From Cyanophora paradoxa (taxonomy: Eukaryota > Glaucocystophyceae > Cyanophorales > Cyanophoraceae): DNA of 64,000 nt. The stretch lies in NCBI GenBank assembly GCA_004431415.1, contig QPMI01000610.1, positions 306,074 to 370,073 of the forward strand. The letters run 5' to 3'. Below, piece by piece: positions 25,583-35,669 of the stretch. A program made the position numbers and the translations under genes. The notes under the pieces were generated by a model. It saw nothing but the letters and a program-made list of their open reading frames with translations. It was not told the origin of the DNA and searched no databases. Each line of letters starts with the position of its first letter. The first letter of the stretch is position 1.

Positions 25583-25887
25583 ATATCAAGCTCAAGTTCG
25601 AACAGTGATGTCGTGTCCTCATAGTTGCCATTTCTGTCTTTTAAAACTTATGGACCGCGTGTGAAAGCTATTGTTGGTCTTGTTGGCCGGCTCTGCTGTG
25701 CTGTAGCTGGCCAGCAGTGCTCCCAGCCCGTGCGCTACACGCGGGATTGCCCCGAGGGGTGGTGAGGCTGTATTGGGAGCCGTGATGCGGTCCCGGAGGG
25801 TACAGCGAGACTACTGACTGGGGTACATGGTACGAGTGGCTCGACTCAGTGGAAACCCGACTGGCAGTCACTGAGTGGCAACAAAGC

Positions 25888-25955
25888 ATTTGGACTCGTA
25901 CTAAAAACAAAGGTCCGGGCTACACTGTGACAAGTGTGGGAATGTACACTGCGGT
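25888..25955 (+). repeat. Dispersed 3'-flank repeat, copy 2
   Basis: GCATTTGGACTC, AAAGGTCCGGGCTACA, AAGTGTGGGAATGTACACTG: same blocks and order as at 23147-23212, with a 10-15 base length difference in the middle. Confidence 0.65.
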
Positions 25956-26000
25956 CGCCACGACAGAGATTTGGTAAGATGAGATTTGCAATTGGTACGG

Positions 26001-26047
26001 AGGTACAGAGTCGCGTGGTAAAGAGTCGGGAGTCGAACGCCGTGGTG
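26001..26047. repeat. Duplicated fragment of the adjacent TPR coding sequence
   Basis: AGGTACAGAGTCG and AGAGTCGGGAGTCGAACGCC followed by GTGGTG match 26608-26639, which codes the KAPRRSTPDSVPET part of the TPR protein on the minus strand. The copy carries about 15 extra bases in the middle that partly repeat GAGTCG. Confidence 0.7.
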
Positions 26048-26127
26048 TGAAAGGTACGGTTCGAATTCAAGACCAGTTCCGCGGTCACATTCTGTGCAGC
26101 ATTACTCCGGTCCCCAAAAAAAGAGGG

Positions 26128-26230
26128 TCACTCAGGGCCCGGCTGCACCACCCGCTCAGTGCTGGTGAGTTGCACTTGGGATCGACAGCTGCCGCAGTGC
26201 ATGTTGCAATTGCAGCCGGGCCCTGAGTGA
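26128..26230. repeat. Perfect 20-bp inverted repeat with 63-base loop
   Basis: The left arm at 26128-26147 (TCACTCAGGGCCCGGCTGCA) is the exact reverse complement of 26211-26230. It could fold into a stable hairpin as RNA or be a small MITE-like element. It lies in the convergent spacer between DIM1 and the TPR gene. Just beyond, CTATACT[G/T]CCTGCAC is directly repeated (about 26245-26280). Confidence 0.8.
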
Positions 26231-26343
26231 AGAACGGCCTGTAGCTATACTGCCTGCACTGATAACTATACTTCCTGCACATATTCTGGACCTCTCATAG
26301 CACGAATTGATCCATTTCAAAAAGCAAGGCATAATAATAGAAA

Positions 26344-27554
26344 TCATAGTTCCTTCACCTCTGTCAGCTGCCTCCTTAATACGAAAGAAAACACAAGAAG
26401 TACAGTGATTCCAAGAAGAATAGAGAACAGAGTGTTGCGTGTTGACTTCTGCAAGTGTTGCGTTTTATCTCGAGATGCCTTGGAGGCCGCCATGTCATCA
26501 TCAGGTGCGAGCGCCTTCTCTGCCGCCCTCTTCTCAGCAGCTTCGTCTGATTCAATGGAGTCTGCGGGGCTTGCTTTTGATGGCGGCTGCACTGGGCTCT
26601 GTGTTTCAGGTACAGAGTCGGGAGTCGAACGCCGTGGTGCCTTGACCATGCTACTGTACAGCTGCTTCACTTTCTGAGCATCCTCAATTTTGCCCTTCTT
26701 GGCCTTTTCAATGGCTGCCCGAATGCTGCTGTTTGCTGGATCGAGTTTCGCGGCAGCTGTCAGCTGCTCAACAGCAGAGTCCCATTCATGCAGTCCTATC
26801 TTGGCATGACCAGATCTGCCGCAAGTGGCCATGGCTTGAACTGGCGCGGAAAAAAATTACCTCTTGATCAGATCTAGATGCCGCACCTGTATAGAGCTTT
26901 CGCGCGCTGGGATTCGTCAAGCTTTTCGTTCTTCAGAACCTGTGCATGCGTCAGCGCGCACGTGACTCGAGAGATCAACGCGCGCTCGCCGTCTTCAACT
27001 GGTCCTCAGCCGCGTCGTACTTCTTGAGCGCCAGCAAGCTGGCTGCCAAATTCAGATGCAGCACGATGCGGCCCTGTTCGACCTCATCCTCGTATCCTTT
27101 CTCGTCGAACTGCAGGTAATTCATCTGCATGCTTGAAGAACAGGACGCAGCGCCAACTCACGCTCTCGTGGTACTGCGCGCCAGGAACGCGAACGTGAGA
27201 AAATACGGCCACGTGCGCACGAATTCGTGCGAAGCGCTCACAAAGTAAAAGAAGCCGAGCGCTTTCTCGTATGATGACGCAGCGTCCTCGTAGTTGCCCT
27301 TTTTGTGGTGCGCGTTCCCCTCCTCGCGCAAGCGGCGGCCCTCGGCCAGCTTCTCTTCCGTCGTCATCTCCCACTGCGTGCGCGTGCGCTCAGCCGTGCG
27401 CGCTCGCGGCACATTGGCGAACCTTCTCTTTTGAGCCGGATGCGCAGGCGGGTGCGCAGGCGGGTGCAGGTGCGCTGGATGTGCTGGGTGCTGCCGGTGC
27501 GGCAGCCCCGTTGAGAGCCTCGCCGATCTCTTCGACGTCTTCCTCCTTCGGCAT
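26344..27554 (-). CDS. Tail-anchored TPR co-chaperone-like protein
   Basis: The minus-strand ATG at 27554 starts MPKEEDVEEIGEALNGAAA, an Ala/Pro-rich acidic leader with a short CAPACA repeat. A three-repeat TPR domain of the FKBP/CYP40 type follows: LREEGNAHHKKGNYEDAASS, then GRIVLHLNLAASLLALKKYD and SQRAKALYR|SGHAKIGLHE. The last repeat helix is WDSAVEQLTAAAKLDPANS. A charged linker leads to one hydrophobic segment near the C-terminus (LFSILLGITVLLVFSFVL) with a short tail RRQLTEVKEL, so the protein is probably tail-anchored in the ER or outer mitochondrial membrane with the TPRs in the cytosol, where such domains usually bind Hsp90 or Hsp70 tails. No FKBP domain is present. Five introns inferred. 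Part of the coding sequence is duplicated downstream at 26001-26047. Confidence 0.8.
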
Positions 27555-28578
27555 CTGTTCTGTGCGCTCGGTCCCAGTCGAGTAGTGCTATGCGACGCAG
27601 ACTCGCCGGCGCCTCCTTAATCGGCTAGGCTCGACTTGCACCCGGATTAACACCCGTACCCCCTATTACAGACGTTCAGACGTTCTTCAAGCTGAAGAGG
27701 CGGGTCTGTGTGCTGTGTGCTGTACATGGTGCGCTGTGCGCTGTACATGTGTGTTGGCGGCCAGGCCGCGGCCTCGCCCGGGGTACGCGCGCGGTTTCCT
27801 TAAAACACGTACCCCAGCTGGATCGGACTTCGAGCCCTCGAGTTGTGGAGGTTATAACTGCCCGATCGGCTGTCACGATCGCGACGGCTGATAACGCGTA
27901 CGGCTCGATCGGCGTTCCCAGGACCTTCGGAATCCCAGGGCTGCAGTGCGGCGGGCGCGCGGCCTTCACCATCCGCTGATCGATGCCCTAGTAGCAGCCC
28001 TACTAGGAGCGGCCTGCCGCGGGTTTCAAAGTTTGAGAGGGAGCCATCGCCAAAACGCCTGGGCAAACCGTGAACGCCGCAATCCTAGGCCTCAGTTCGC
28101 TCAGCGGCTCTCTTCAAGGCTTACATTTCTCATCAGTTCGTCGGCGCTCGGGTGCGTTGAAGATTGCCTCCTCGTTCCGCATGCGCCGTCGCGCGCCGGC
28201 GCCCCCACCCCCGCCGCAAATGCGCGCATGCGCCGACGCCGGGCGGCTCGGCCCGCGGCCGGGGCCATCTTACTTGACCCCATCTAGGCTAGATCATCTG
28301 ATCTGCGCTGCGGTGCCATGGGCCATATGTATGGCCACTGGGCCAGCGGCGGCCGCCCGATCGTCCGCCGAATTCCATGGTCATCCGCGATAACGATGTC
28401 TAAAAGATCTACGGATACATCCGTGTAGTGAAGTACAAGATCTAGGGTTCTTCTAGATCTTCGCCATAGACCTAGGCTCAAGCTTGCCCGCGGCTCAGCC
28501 CGGCAGCGGCGGCTCTCGCGAACGACGGCGGCCGCTGATCTCTAGCTTGGCTGCCGGTATGCGCAGGAACTCGAAACC
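27555..28578. other. 1-kb spacer upstream of TPR and Cys-rich A genes
   Basis: Divergent spacer. I find no protein with recognisable motifs. Contains a small tandem of TGTGTGCTGTGTGCTGTACATG-like words (27708-27755), the word TACCCCCTATTA (27658) seen again at 33334, and the left edge of the palindrome-dense region (AAGATCTACG, TCTAGATCTTC and similar). Confidence 0.5.
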
Positions 28579-31197
28579 ATGAGCACTCCTCCTCCTCCTC
28601 CTCCTCCTCCTCCTCCTCCTCCTCCTCCTCCGACTTACACTCCTCCTCCTTCGTACACTCCTCCCCCTACCACCGTCACTTTCGAAGTGCGTACGCGAGC
28701 CGCGGCGCTCTCTCTCTCTCTCTCTCTGGGATTCAATTGACTTTTCGCGGCCAGTGCTATGACAACTACACGAACATCAGTACGGACAGCATGGGACAAA
28801 CTCAGTACACCCACCTCGGGTCGTCTCTGTCGAGTGGTATATATATATCGTTTGTTTCGAACTTGATTTTTTCGCCAAGTCGGACGTTCAACTTGTGAAA
28901 CAGGCCCGATGAAGGACGCGACTGGGAACAACATTCAGGACCCCACGGTAGCGAAAAAGTGCGTCATCGGACTCGGGGACGCCTGCTGTGGTCGCGGGGA
29001 ATGCGGCTAGATCTGATCATGAGCGCATGTTTAATTTTCCGTCTGCGCAGCACTTGCTTCCAGACCCTCGGGGGCGAGTCGCTGAAGCAGACCACGACTG
29101 TGACCAACCCTGACGGTACCTATCCCCTCCTATAGCTAGGATTCACTGCTCCCTTAAGCTTTTCCCTATAGCTAGGTCTTGCCATCGTTCCCTCGCCAAC
29201 GAGTTTGTAATACCCCGATCGCGCGCCAACCCCGGCCCCTAGGCCTGCTAGGTCACCGGGTCCTGGCCCCCTAGGCCTGCTTCCGGCCGCGGGCTGCAGC
29301 TGCACCCCCTCCTCCCCCCCCCCTCCCCCCCTCCCCCCTCCCCTCTCGCCTCACGAGGCCCCACCCCCTTGCCATTCGCATCGTACTAGCCGTAGGCGTT
29401 ATATAGCCTAATCATTTTTGAATTTCCCCCCATTGTAATTCCCTTGCGACCCCAGCTAATTATAATTTCCCCTTATCGGGACCACCCGAGCTAATCCCTT
29501 GCAATCGCGCGACAGGCACCACCAATTCGATGACCAGTGTCACGACGAAGGATATTTTGACGTGCTACGACGCGTACAAGTGCGCCTGCCTCTGGATGTC
29601 GGCACGAAGCCATTTACGCTCGCTCGCTGACCCCCCCGGCCCCCCCCCCCCCCCCCCCCCCCCTTACAGTTGCGGCACCGCATTCAACGGCATTACGGGC
29701 TCTAGCCTCGGTTCGGTCGCGTCGCAGGAGTGCGTTTAATTCCGTCTTCAAAACCTTCAAAAAGGACCCTCGATTAACTTTGCATTGCAATCGCAGCGCT
29801 TGCTGGGCGCAGGCCAACGGCATGTCCGTCCTCGTCGAGTGTAGCTTCTTTACTTCGAATTTTGCGTTGCTTCATGTACATGTTCCTCGCCTCATTTAAA
29901 CGCAGCGTACAACGGAAATGGAGGCTTCAACACTAGATGCGACGAGTCCACCAAGGTAGTGCACGTGCTCTCGGCATCTTTGGCCAGTCCGGCGAGCCGA
30001 ACGGCTGTCGCGCCGCGCAGGGTACCTGCTATTCGAATTACAATGCGGGTGGCAACTCGATGGGCATTGTCAAGGATCAGCAGTGCGCAACTCGCGCCGC
30101 ATTAATATTAACTTGCGTTTTCATCTGATTTTTGTGATCGGCAGGACGTGCTGGTCATTGAACGGCAAGTCGTTCACCAACAAGCAGATGGTGTACGATC
30201 AGGCGACCAGCACGCAAGAGGCCAAGCTCGTCAACGTGAACGAGCCATCGGGTACTTGCTACAAGAGCACCACCGGCTCCGGCATCACCTCCTCCGATCC
30301 CAACGCCGGCAAAGACCAGCTGTGCGCTGTCGATTTTCTTCTCTCTCGCAGGCATGCGCACCGCCATTCAAAGCGCCAACTTCGGAATGCAGGTCCTGCT
30401 TCCACTCCATGACGAGCAAGGGGTGCTCCTTTGTGCCGAACGCAAACACCAGCACCGTCAAGGTCAACGAACAGTGCGGTGCGCGGAGTGATATCGATGA
30501 TCACGATCACCCCTAGACCTGCTTCTGATCATGAGATTGCTTGCCTGCAGGGACATGCTACAGCACGTCTACTTGCGACGCTGGGACGGAACTCAGCGTG
30601 TCCGGCGACCCGACATCCGGGTGCGCGAGGGCATTTCTACTAGGCTAGGAATTCCGGATCCGGGCCTGGCGTTGCGGGGCCCCCGCGCGCGACCGCGCTC
30701 CTGCTCGCGAAGGCTGACGGCCTAGGTCTGCTCGTCGTACACGTGCGCAGCAACTGCATGAACACGACCGGCGCCTCCGGCTTCAAGAGCGCCGCCACCA
30801 ACTCGTGCACGTCTCTCCTGAAGAAAGTTGCGCCGCTGATGCTCGACGAGGAGGGCCAGGCCTTCGCCGACGAGGTGAGGCTTGGAGCGCTGATCCACCC
30901 CGCCGGTTACAATAAACGTTGCGGGCCGCGTCGCCCCCGACCCCGTTTTCGAAATTTTGTACTCCGATCCTAGCTGTGATGATGTCGACCTTCTGAGTCT
31001 CTTAAGAGTCTAAACTCGAATTCGCGCAGGGCGCGTTCGACGTGGAGCTCGACGCGCTCGATGCCGACCTCCTCACCGACGCCTTCGCCGTGCGCCCGGC
31101 TCATCATGAGCTCGCTAATATATAATATAACCCCTCAAAGAATCTGATGCACACGCGCGCCGCGCAGGCCGAGGCCGAGTTCGCCGATGCCGAGTAA
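28579..31197 (+). CDS. Cys-rich repeat protein A (novel family, paralogue of B)
   Basis: Family not recognised. The ATG at 28579 opens a (CCT)n-coded polyproline run, then TYTPPPSYTPPPTTVTFE, with no signal peptide. Short exons code Cys-containing modules: CYDNYTNISTDSMG, KKCVIGLGDACCGRGECG, TCFQTLGGESLKQTTTVTNP, CYDAYKCACLW, SCGTAFNGITGSSLGSVASQ, GTCYSNYNAGGNSMG, TCWSLNGKSFTNKQMVYDQA with GTCYKSTTGSGIT, SCFHSMTSKGCSFVPNANTS with GTCYSTSTCDAGTELSVSG, and NCMNTTGASGFKSAATNSC. GTCY recurs three times. The C-terminus switches to an acidic Cys-free helix-like end (GAFDVELDALDADLLTDAFA, then AEAEFADAE, TAA at 31195). A dozen or more introns, several very long in palindromes or homopolymer C. Possibly an extracellular or cell-surface protein, but location is not shown. 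Exon edges are approximate. Confidence 0.7.
28587..28631 (+). repeat. (CCT)n microsatellite coding polyproline
   Basis: About 15 CCT units directly after the start codon of Cys-rich protein A. They code a polyproline stretch whose length is likely variable. Confidence 0.9.
28708..28727 (+). repeat. (CT)n microsatellite in intron 1 of Cys-rich A
   Basis: About ten CT units inside the first intron, within its pyrimidine-rich stretch. Confidence 0.85.
29631..29663 (+). repeat. Homopolymer C run in an intron of Cys-rich A
   Basis: Seven C, GG, then about 24 C immediately before TTACAG. It acts as an extreme polypyrimidine tract before a 3' splice site; its length may be inexact in the assembly. 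Confidence 0.85.
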
Positions 31198-31312
31198 CCA
31201 TTTGGCAATCGCAATCGACACTATGCACATGATCGCCCGCTTGGCGCCATTCACAATTGCAAATGTATAGCATCCGAAATAAGAAACATTCTACATGTAA
31301 AAGCAGCGCGGA
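31012..31312 (+). repeat. Segmental duplication, Cys-rich 3' module, copy 1
   Basis: The last exons, the last intron and about 115 bp of 3' flank of Cys-rich A are near-identical to 38001-38320. Shared flank words include GATCGCCCGCTTGGCGCCAT and GCAAATGTATAGCATC. Differences are concentrated at palindromic insertions in copy 2. Confidence 0.9.
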
Positions 31313-32160
31313 GCAGTGATGGCCGTTTAATATTAATATCCAGTAATAAACATTATTATAATGCATTCCAGGAGGGGACCCCGCCGGGGTCGTTTGCGTT
31401 ATTCAAGCACACCTCTATCTACGTGACCGAGGCGTGCTACTCTACTGGCGCCCGCCCCGGACAGCGGGGGCGCGGGGCCACTATGAAGAGGTATATGTAC
31501 AAGTGGTAGTGCTAGAAGCCGATGTGGAAAACCGATTGCACGGATGATCATGATCATGAACTGAGGCGATGTCGGAGATCTACGAGGTATGCATATACAA
31601 GAGCGTGCCGGACCGGACCCGTCGGGGCATGGGGACGCCCTCTAGAGGGCTGGTGCGTCAGGGCAGCCAGGGGCCGCCCCGCGAGCCTAGTCCGCCACGC
31701 GGCGAGTATACGTAGAGCTGACGCCCCCTAACGGGCGCCAGGTGCTCGTCTCCGGAATGCTAGAGCGGCGTCTGGAAAGACTAGTGGTCGTTGAGGCGAG
31801 GTGGGACATCGACCGAAAATAAGCACTGGCTGGTCCCTACGGCTATGTACATGAGTTTGTAGTCGACGTGCTCATCTAAAACTTCGATGGGGCTCTACAT
31901 AATAGGTACTGCTAGCGGCGCTATAGCTAGCTGAGGAACGGAACGGAACGGAGGAAGGGAGGGGAAGGCCCGAATACAAAAAGGAAATGAGGACGCCCGG
32001 CCGCAGGGGCCGTCTCTGCTAGTGTTCGCCGTCGTCAAGGTGGGAGGCCCACCCCGTGGCCGCCGCCGGCGCGGCCACGGGTCGCGCTGCCGCACACCGC
32101 GGGCGCGGGGATCGGGAGGGTCAGGAGGGCGGGGGCCGCGGCCGTGGCCACGGACATGCC

Positions 32161-32174
32161 GGGGGGGGGGGGGG
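32161..32174 (+). repeat. Homopolymer G14
   Basis: Fourteen G in a row inside a G-rich segment. Confidence 0.85.
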
Positions 32175-33227
32175 TCGCCGCATTCGCAGGGCCCGAGAGG
32201 AGGTGGACCAGAGCCCGGGTCGCCGCCTGGCAGGGAGGGCCGGGCGACAGGGGCCGGGGCGGGGGCGGGGCGGGGGCGGGGTGGATCAATGGAGCAAGAA
32301 CCTGAGGCCTGGGGCGCGGAGAGTGAGGCGCGCGCGCGCCATGGCGGCCCGGCGCCGGCGGAAAAGCGAGAAACGGTGGCGCAGGCACGCTGCCAGTGCA
32401 GCAAAACTAAAAGGCGCCATGTCTCTTCCTGGCCGCTCGACGGGCCGCCCGGGACGGCATTTGCACAGCGCCCCGCGAGGGCAGGCCGAGCGCCGTCGGG
32501 GCAGGCCACGTCGTCGCATGCGCAGACATGGGACGGCGAGCGGTATTCATGGCTTAAAAGTAACGATATCGATGCAGTCGTGCAGCTATGAGGGCGTACT
32601 CGGCTGCGCGCTGAGGGCCTAAGCGACGTCTCCAGTCTCTAAGCGGCGGCCGGCGCCGCGGTCGCTAGATCTGGCTGAAGTGCTATAGCTAGTGCGGACA
32701 GGGCGGCTGTGCCACGGGGCGGTGGGGCAGCGCGCGGGGGCAGCGCAGGCGGCTCCCTGGCGGTATCGAAGCCCGGTGTCGATGATCGCCCTCGCGTACG
32801 CCTGCGCGCGCCCGCGTGCACGAAGCTGCCGAGTGGAAAGCGTGAGCCCGAGCCCGTGATCGACGGAGCGCAGAGCATCGGTGCCTATGAAGAGCAGTTA
32901 AGAGCGAGGGGATAGCGTCCTGGTGGCCGCGGTTGGCGACCCTTGCCCAGTTCGCGTACGCGAGGGCCGCGCTCCCGATCGGGCCGCGCTCCCGATCGGG
33001 CGAGCGGGGCCGGCTGGACGGCTGTTCGATCGCACACTGAGCTACCTGCGACTAGGGCTGAAGGCCGGCAGCGACTGCTGGCGCGCGGAATGCGAGAACC
33101 GATACGCTTGCTCCCTGGGAGGCGTGGCGGCTTGGGGAGGTTTTCGGACACGCTGCGGAGTCTCTGCGGGGGCCCACCGGTCGCCGCTATCCCGCGCGCC
33201 CTACTCTACGCTCCCGGCGTGCTCCCA

Positions 33228-33340
33228 GGGGGGTACCCCAAATTCTTCCATTATTATAATGCATTATAATAGTATTATTATAAGGTTCCCCCGAATCGGG
33301 GACCTTAACAATACAATATTAATATACGGGGGTACCCCCT
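33228..33340. repeat. AT-rich element bounded by GGGGGTACCCC palindromes
   Basis: GGGGGTACCCC at both ends encloses ATTATTATAATGCATTATAA-type sequence and a GGTTCCCCCGAATCGGGGACC dyad. A relative at 33629-33720 has CATTATTATAATACACTATA, AATATTATAATAA and GACCTTAACTATTAATGTTA; a fragment, CATTATTATAATGCATT, is at 31351-31367. Compatible with a small MITE family; target-site duplications were not established. Confidence 0.6.
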
Positions 33341-33628
33341 ATTAGTGCGCTTTCTTTTGCCCAGGAGCGCACCACGACGCAACTTCACGCTTTAAAACGA
33401 TGTTTAAGATGTGTCTGAAAGCTCTGCGAGCGCTCGGACATCCTGACAGCTCCATGGAACACACCTCAGGTACCATACCCCTCTCACCATCTCTTAAAGA
33501 AGGCACAAGCCTGTTCTAAACACGTAGCTGCACTGTTCAAACGGTCGAATCTTGCTTATCTGCTTCATTTAAGAGTGCTGAATGTACGAAGAAGAAGCAG
33601 CACGGGGCTGCCGGGGCTCTTCATTTGT

Positions 33629-33720
33629 ATGGAGCATTATTATAATACACTATAATGTTATTAATATTATAATAAAGACCTTAACTATTAATGTTAAGGT
33701 CGGCGTTTTGGGGAGTATTA
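33629..33720. repeat. AT-rich palindromic element, second copy
   Basis: Related to 33228-33340 as described there; it has the ACCTTAACTATTAATGTTAAGGT inverted repeat intact, a near-perfect dyad around 33679-33701. Confidence 0.6.
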
Positions 33721-33809
33721 TTAACGTAGAGCCACGAAATTTTAACCGCTCGAACGTTTTAACGTAGAGCCACGAAATAAATTAACGTGAGGCCTAGAAT
33801 TCGGAGCCG

Positions 33810-34345
33810 ACGCCGGTCGGGCGCGCTGGGCTGTAGCTAGCCGACGTCGAGGGCGGCGCGGGGGAAGAGGCGACGCAGGAGCTCCGAGGCGGCTCGCCGC
33901 AGCGCCTCGTCCGCCCCGCGCTCCCCGCTGTCCGTCTGCAATCGAGCGGAGTGCGCCGCCAGTGAGACGAGAGGCGAAAGGGGTGGGCCGGGGGAGGGGG
34001 CCGGGCCCTGGGCACGCGCCTCGACGGTGAGGGAGAGGCCGCCCCCGAGCCGCGACAGAGGCTCCATCGCCTGCGTGCGGGGCCGCCGGCGCCGGGCCCT
34101 GCCCGTGAGCTCCGAGAGGGAAGAGGAAGCAGCGCGGGCGGGTGCGCGCCTCGTAGGGGGCGAGGTCGCGGCGGGTGGCGACGACGTGGGAGAGCGCGGC
34201 GCGCCGCAGCTGGGGCCCGCAGCCGGCCAGCGCGCGCGCGACCGGCTCCTCCAGGGGCCCCTCGGCGCTCAGCTCGCACGCCGCCAGGCAGCCCCGCGCC
34301 GCCTCCAGCGCCCGCGCCACCGCCTCCCCGTCTGCACCGGCCCAG
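33810..34345 (-). repeat. Segmental duplication, F-box 3' module, copy 1
   Basis: Near-identical to 38397-39000. It contains one extra palindrome, GGCGCC at 34088-34093, relative to copy 2. Confidence 0.9.
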
Positions 34346-35669
34346 TCGGCGGGCCGCGGGGCGGCGGGGCCGCGGCGGCGGTGCGGGGACCGGGGTAGAG
34401 GGGGGCGGCGAGCTCGAGCGAGGCGGGGGCGAGGGAGGCGCCGAGGGCGTCGGCGAGGCCGTGGAGGTGCTCGGGGGAGGCGGCGGCGAGGGAGAGGGCG
34501 CGGAGGCGGCCGAGGCGACCCCACTCGGCGAGGTCGGCGCGGGCGACGCCGGGGGCGAGGGCGAGGCGGCCCTCGACCCCCTCCAGGCCCTCCATGCACG
34601 CCACCGCCAGCGCCCCCGCCGCCGACAGCACCGCTCCCTCCGCGCCGCTGCCGCCGCGTCTTCTTCTTCTTCTTCTTCTTCTTCTTCTCCGCTGGGCGGG
34701 GCGCACCTGAAGGCGAGGGAGCGAAGGGAGCGGCCGGCGGGGCCCTGGGCGAGCTCGGCGAGGCCCGGGCCGAGGGGGAGGGGCCCCGGGAGGGCGGCGC
34801 GGGCGGCGAGGCGGCGGAGGGAGGGGAGCGGGGCGAGGGCCGCCACGGCGGCGTCGCTCTGCAGGGGCGCCGAGAGGCTCTCCAGGCCCGGGCAGCAGGC
34901 GGCGAGGGCCGCCGCCCCCGCGGGGCACAGCGCGGCGAAGGCCGGCAGCGCGAGCGAGCGGAGGCATTTGAAGTGGCCGAGGGCGCTCCGGAGCCACGCG
35001 GCGTCGACCAAGTCCGGCGGGGTGAGCGCGGACACAGCGTCTGCGCGCCGTCAGCGGCGGCGGGCCCCGTGCCGCCCTCGCTCGGCGGGGCGTACCGGGC
35101 CAGAGGGCGCTGGGGCATGCGAGGGAGAGGTCCCGCACGCGCGCCTGCGCCTGCCCGCCTGCCGCGGGGCGGAGAGCGGCGAGGGTTTTGTGGAGGATCG
35201 TCCGATTCTGCCAGACGTAGGCCGAGAGGTCCGAGGTGCGCCGGCGCCCCGCGTCGCTCTCAAGGTGCACGGTGGCCTCCAGCCGCGCCGGGCCGCCCGT
35301 GGCCGCCGCGACCGCCGCCACCAGCGAAAAGCAGGCGGCCCGGGCGCCCTCGTCGTCCGCAACGTCGAGCAGGAGCGCGCAGTCGGCGTGCAGGACCAGC
35401 CGCCGTGTGGCGATGAGCTGCTCCAAGCGCTGCAGGTTGGCGCGCGAATCCGCGCCCACGTGCAGAATTAGGCTGGCCCACTCCACGGCTTCGACCGCAT
35501 CCTTCAAAGCCTTCGATGCGGCGCGTAGGCGCCAGGCTGCGCGAAGATCGAGCTGGGAGACGATGCGCGCCAGCAAGTCAAGAGGCAGGTCCTCCAACAC
35601 TACGGAATCTGCAAGCGCCCTCGTCGCCGCTCTCGCACGCGCCTTGGCGTCCAGAAACCCCCGCCGCAT
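33837..35669 (-). CDS. F-box protein with leucine-rich C-terminal region
   Basis: The minus-strand ATG at 35669 starts MRRGFLDAKARARAATRAL, then an F-box: VLEDLPLDLLARIVSQLDLR followed by AAWRLRAASKALKDAVEAVE. F-box proteins are substrate adaptors of SCF ubiquitin ligases, binding SKP1 through this motif. The rest is Leu/Ala-rich with LRR-like spacing (LRSLALPAFAALCPAGAAAL, LSAPLQSDAAVAALAPLPSL, GRLRALSLAAASPEHLHGLA, ASLELAAPLYPGP), probably the substrate-binding part. The C-terminus reads ALRRAASELLRRLFPRAALD and ends VG with TAG at 33837. Introns near 34645-34710 (containing a GAA/TTC repeat), 34350-34395, 35035-35095, 34080-34130 and 33945-34020. In the last one the donor reads GCGCGT where the duplicated copy has canonical GTGCGC, so splicing there may use a shifted or GC donor. 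Substrate unknown. Confidence 0.75.
34658..34689 (+). repeat. (TTC)n microsatellite in an F-box gene intron
   Basis: About ten TTC units on the plus strand (GAA in the sense of the gene), inside an intron that begins GTGCGCCCCGCCC on the minus strand. Confidence 0.85.

Larger units (their letters stand above)
25583..26343. other. Convergent spacer between DIM1 and TPR gene, repeat-rich
   Basis: No gene seen. Carries the second copy of the dispersed 3'-flank repeat, a fragment of the neighbouring TPR coding sequence and a perfect 20-bp hairpin (separate entries). Confidence 0.6.
31313..33836. other. Spacer between Cys-rich A and the F-box gene
   Basis: 2.5 kb without a convincing gene. It contains three related AT-rich palindromic elements (near 31330-31366, 33228-33340 and 33629-33720), a G14 run (32161-32174), GGGGCGGGGGCGG-type runs (32250-32285) and long GC-rich open frames on both strands at 31895-32622 that show no family motif and no consistent splicing. 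The corresponding spacer in the second copy of the duplication (38320-38400) is only about 80 bp, so this block is either inserted here or lost there. Confidence 0.6.

Noticed and set aside
27421-27475. Minisatellite GGTGCGCAGGCG
   Set aside because: Two to three units inside the N-terminal coding exon of the TPR gene; simple low-complexity coding.
31895-32622. Overlapping 190-200 residue frames on both strands
   Set aside because: GC-driven low-complexity frames around a G14 run, with no consistent splice pattern; the region is spacer in the duplicated unit.
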